Shown here: positions 62,647 through 64,000 of the stretch, one piece after another | Position numbering within the stretch: the stretch's first letter is position 1 | How the letters are laid out: each line of letters begins with the position of its first letter | Assembly (NCBI RefSeq): GCF_019802345.1 | Contig: NZ_JAINDZ010000016.1 | Location: 1 to 64,000 of the forward strand | Length of the DNA stretch: 64,000 nucleotides | Direction of reading: 5' to 3' | Source: Methylosinus sp. Sm6 | GTDB taxonomy: Bacteria; Pseudomonadota; Alphaproteobacteria; Rhizobiales; Beijerinckiaceae | Notes under the pieces: generated by a model | Databases searched by the model: none | Told to the model about the DNA's origin: nothing | The model's input: only the letters and a program-made list of their open reading frames with translations | Position numbers and translations under genes: made by a program

Positions 62647-64000
62647 ATGAATCGAATTCGCCCCGGAAGCGAGCCGCAGACGGACCCGAGCGGGTCCCGC
62701 TCGCCCGAGCGCAATGCGGATGCGCCGAGCGCGCTCGATTTCGACGCCGGCGAATATGTCCGCTTCGTGCGGCGTCATGGCAAATGGATCCTGTCGATTA
62801 CCGGGATCGCATTGATCCTCGGATTGTGCTTCTATCTGCTCGTGCCCGCGCGCTATCGCTCTGTCGCGGAGATTTTGCTCGATCCGCGCGGCGTGGCGCT
62901 GGCGAAAGCCGACCCCGCATTTCAGAGCCTCGGAGCGGACAGCAATCTGCTCGATCTCGAGACGCAGCGCTATCTCATCGTGTCGAGCAGCGTGCTCGGC
63001 GCCGTCGTCGATGAGGAAAGGCTCAACGAAGACCCGCAGTTCACGCGCGTCGGCTTCATCGGCAAGCTGCTCGGAAGCAAGCCCAACGACAGCAGAGAAG
63101 CGGCGATCGAAAAGCTCGCCGCCATGATCGAGGTCATGAGAGGCGAGCGCGCGCTGATCCTCGACATCATCGTAGTCAGTCCAGACCCGCGGCTCTCGGC
63201 GCGTCTCGCCAACGCGGTCGCGCGCGTGTTCTTTTCCCGGAATGGCGCCGCCCAGCGCGAGGCCGCGCGTCGGGCGGGCCTCGCTCTCCAGGGTCGCGCC
63301 GAGCAATTGGCGCAGGAGCTGCAAGACGCCGAAGCGAAAGTCGAGCGCTACAAATCCGAGCACGATCTTTCCGAGACGGCGGGAAAGCTCACCGCGGAGC
63401 AGCAGCTCGGCGATCTCAGCTATCAGCTCGGCCTCGCCCGCTCACAGGTCGCGCAGACCAGAGCCCGTTTCGAAGAGGTCACGAAGCTGCAACGCTCGAA
63501 AGCCGCGGTCGATCAATTGTCCGACGCGGTGCATTCGAACACGATTTCCGGCCTGCGCACGCAATATGCGACGCTGGTCCAGCAGAAGTCGGCGATGGAG
63601 ATGCAATTTGGTCCCAAATTTCCGCCGCTGATCGATATCCAGCGGCAGATTCAGGAAGTCGGCAGGCTCATCGACGCAGAGCTCTCGCGGATCGCCGGCG
63701 CGGCGCTCAGCGATCATCGCCGCGCGCAGACGACGGAGGCCGATCTCGAGAGCAGGCTCGCGGGGCTCAAGCGGCGGTCGTTCCAGGTGAATGAGACGAT
63801 GGTCGGGCTGCGCGCGCTGGAGCGCAGCGTCGAAGCGACGCGCAATCTCTATCAATCTTCGCTCAAGCGCGCCAAGGAGCTCGAAGAATCGCAGGAGGTC
63901 GACAGCTCCACGTCGCGCATCATCACCGAGGCCGTGCCCAATAACAAAAAGGCCGGCCCTCCCCTCCCGCTCGTGCTCGGCGGCGCTCTGATCTGCGGCA
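62647..64000 (+). CDS. GumC/Wzz-like polysaccharide export protein (3' end outside window)
   Basis: The frame is open from the ATG at 62647 to the window edge (451 codons). After a hydrophilic leader (~35 residues) comes a membrane segment (WILSITGIALILGLCFYLLV), the Wzz domain (YRSVAEILLDPRGVALAKAD), and a coiled-coil GNVR-like region (about 195-420). A second membrane segment begins at the end (PLPLVLGGALICG). A C-terminal tyrosine-kinase domain may or may not follow outside the window. It is a paralogue of the 9942-11507 protein. Confidence 0.85.
   Translation, partial: MNRIRPGSEPQTDPSGSRSPERNADAPSALDFDAGEYVRFVRRHGKWILSITGIALILGLCFYLLVPARYRSVAEILLDPRGVALAKADPAFQSLGADSNLLDLETQRYLIVSSSVLGAVVDEERLNEDPQFTRVGFIGKLLGSKPNDSREAAIEKLAAMIEVMRGERALILDIIVVSPDPRLSARLANAVARVFFSRNGAAQREAARRAGLALQGRAEQLAQELQDAEAKVERYKSEHDLSETAGKLTAEQQLGDLSYQLGLARSQVAQTRARFEEVTKLQRSKAAVDQLSDAVHSNTISGLRTQYATLVQQKSAMEMQFGPKFPPLIDIQRQIQEVGRLIDAELSRIAGAALSDHRRAQTTEADLESRLAGLKRRSFQVNETMVGLRALERSVEATRNLYQSSLKRAKELEESQEVDSSTSRIITEAVPNNKKAGPPLPLVLGGALICG

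Overview
The window looks like chromosomal DNA of a high-GC alphaproteobacterium of the Hyphomicrobiales (Rhizobiales) type. The evidence is a RegB/RegA redox pair with all alphaproteobacterial hallmarks, the yajC-secD-secF / Mth938 / squalene-synthase-like run, a MmcB repair protein, a rhizobial-style hup-hyp hydrogenase locus, Ku/LigD end joining and rhizobial-type palindromic repeats. A methanotroph of the Methylocystis/Methylosinus kind would fit, but nothing here proves it. There are no tRNA or rRNA genes, no CRISPR array, and no insertion sequence or phage that I can recognise.

Layout. 1-281: end of a secreted Gly/His/Trp repeat protein. 540-7130: Sec accessory genes yajC-secD-secF, two small-family genes, and the global redox regulators regB-regA. 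7148-11507: MmcB, an orphan polyamine-type binding protein, a glycosyltransferase and a Wzz/GumC-like chain-length protein. 11910-17663: a tight five-gene unit of carrier protein, acyl-CoA-dehydrogenase-like flavoprotein, amino acid:[carrier protein] ligase, DUF1839 protein and GH2 glycosidase. 17686-20385: cytosolic histidine kinase, amino acid permease, VOC protein. 20388-26402: minus-strand iron-uptake unit (TonB receptor, two PKHD-type dioxygenases, exbB, exbD, tonB). 26671-36278: a secreted-type S10 peptidase followed by stress and maintenance genes (CsbD, DUF3175, CBS, DUF4010, split LigD, Ku, YihY, DUF883, DUF1328). 36382-57410: an orphan nuoD paralogue, then hupUV-hupSLCD-small membrane protein-hupFGHIJK-hypABFCDE-hoxA-hoxJ. 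57442-64000: exopolysaccharide genes (flippase, three glycosyltransferases, a second GumC-like protein running off the end).

How it works together. The hydrogenase locus appears complete: HupUV senses H2, HoxJ and HoxA relay the signal, and sigma54-type promoters in front of hupS and, unexpectedly, in front of hupG would respond. HupS carries the two supernumerary cysteines typical of O2-tolerant membrane-bound hydrogenases. HupC passes electrons to quinone, and HupD-K and HypA-F mature the enzyme. RegB/RegA could overlay redox control.

The most promising little-described system is the 11.9-17.7 kb cluster. The ligase keeps three zinc ligands at the spacing I recall for characterised amino acid:[carrier protein] ligases. 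It lies next to its likely carrier protein, a dehydrogenase that could oxidise the carrier-bound aminoacyl group, and a DUF1839 protein that I suggest is a BtrH-like aminoacyl transferase. With a GH2 glycosidase and polysaccharide genes adjacent, aminoacylation of a saccharide is a testable hypothesis.
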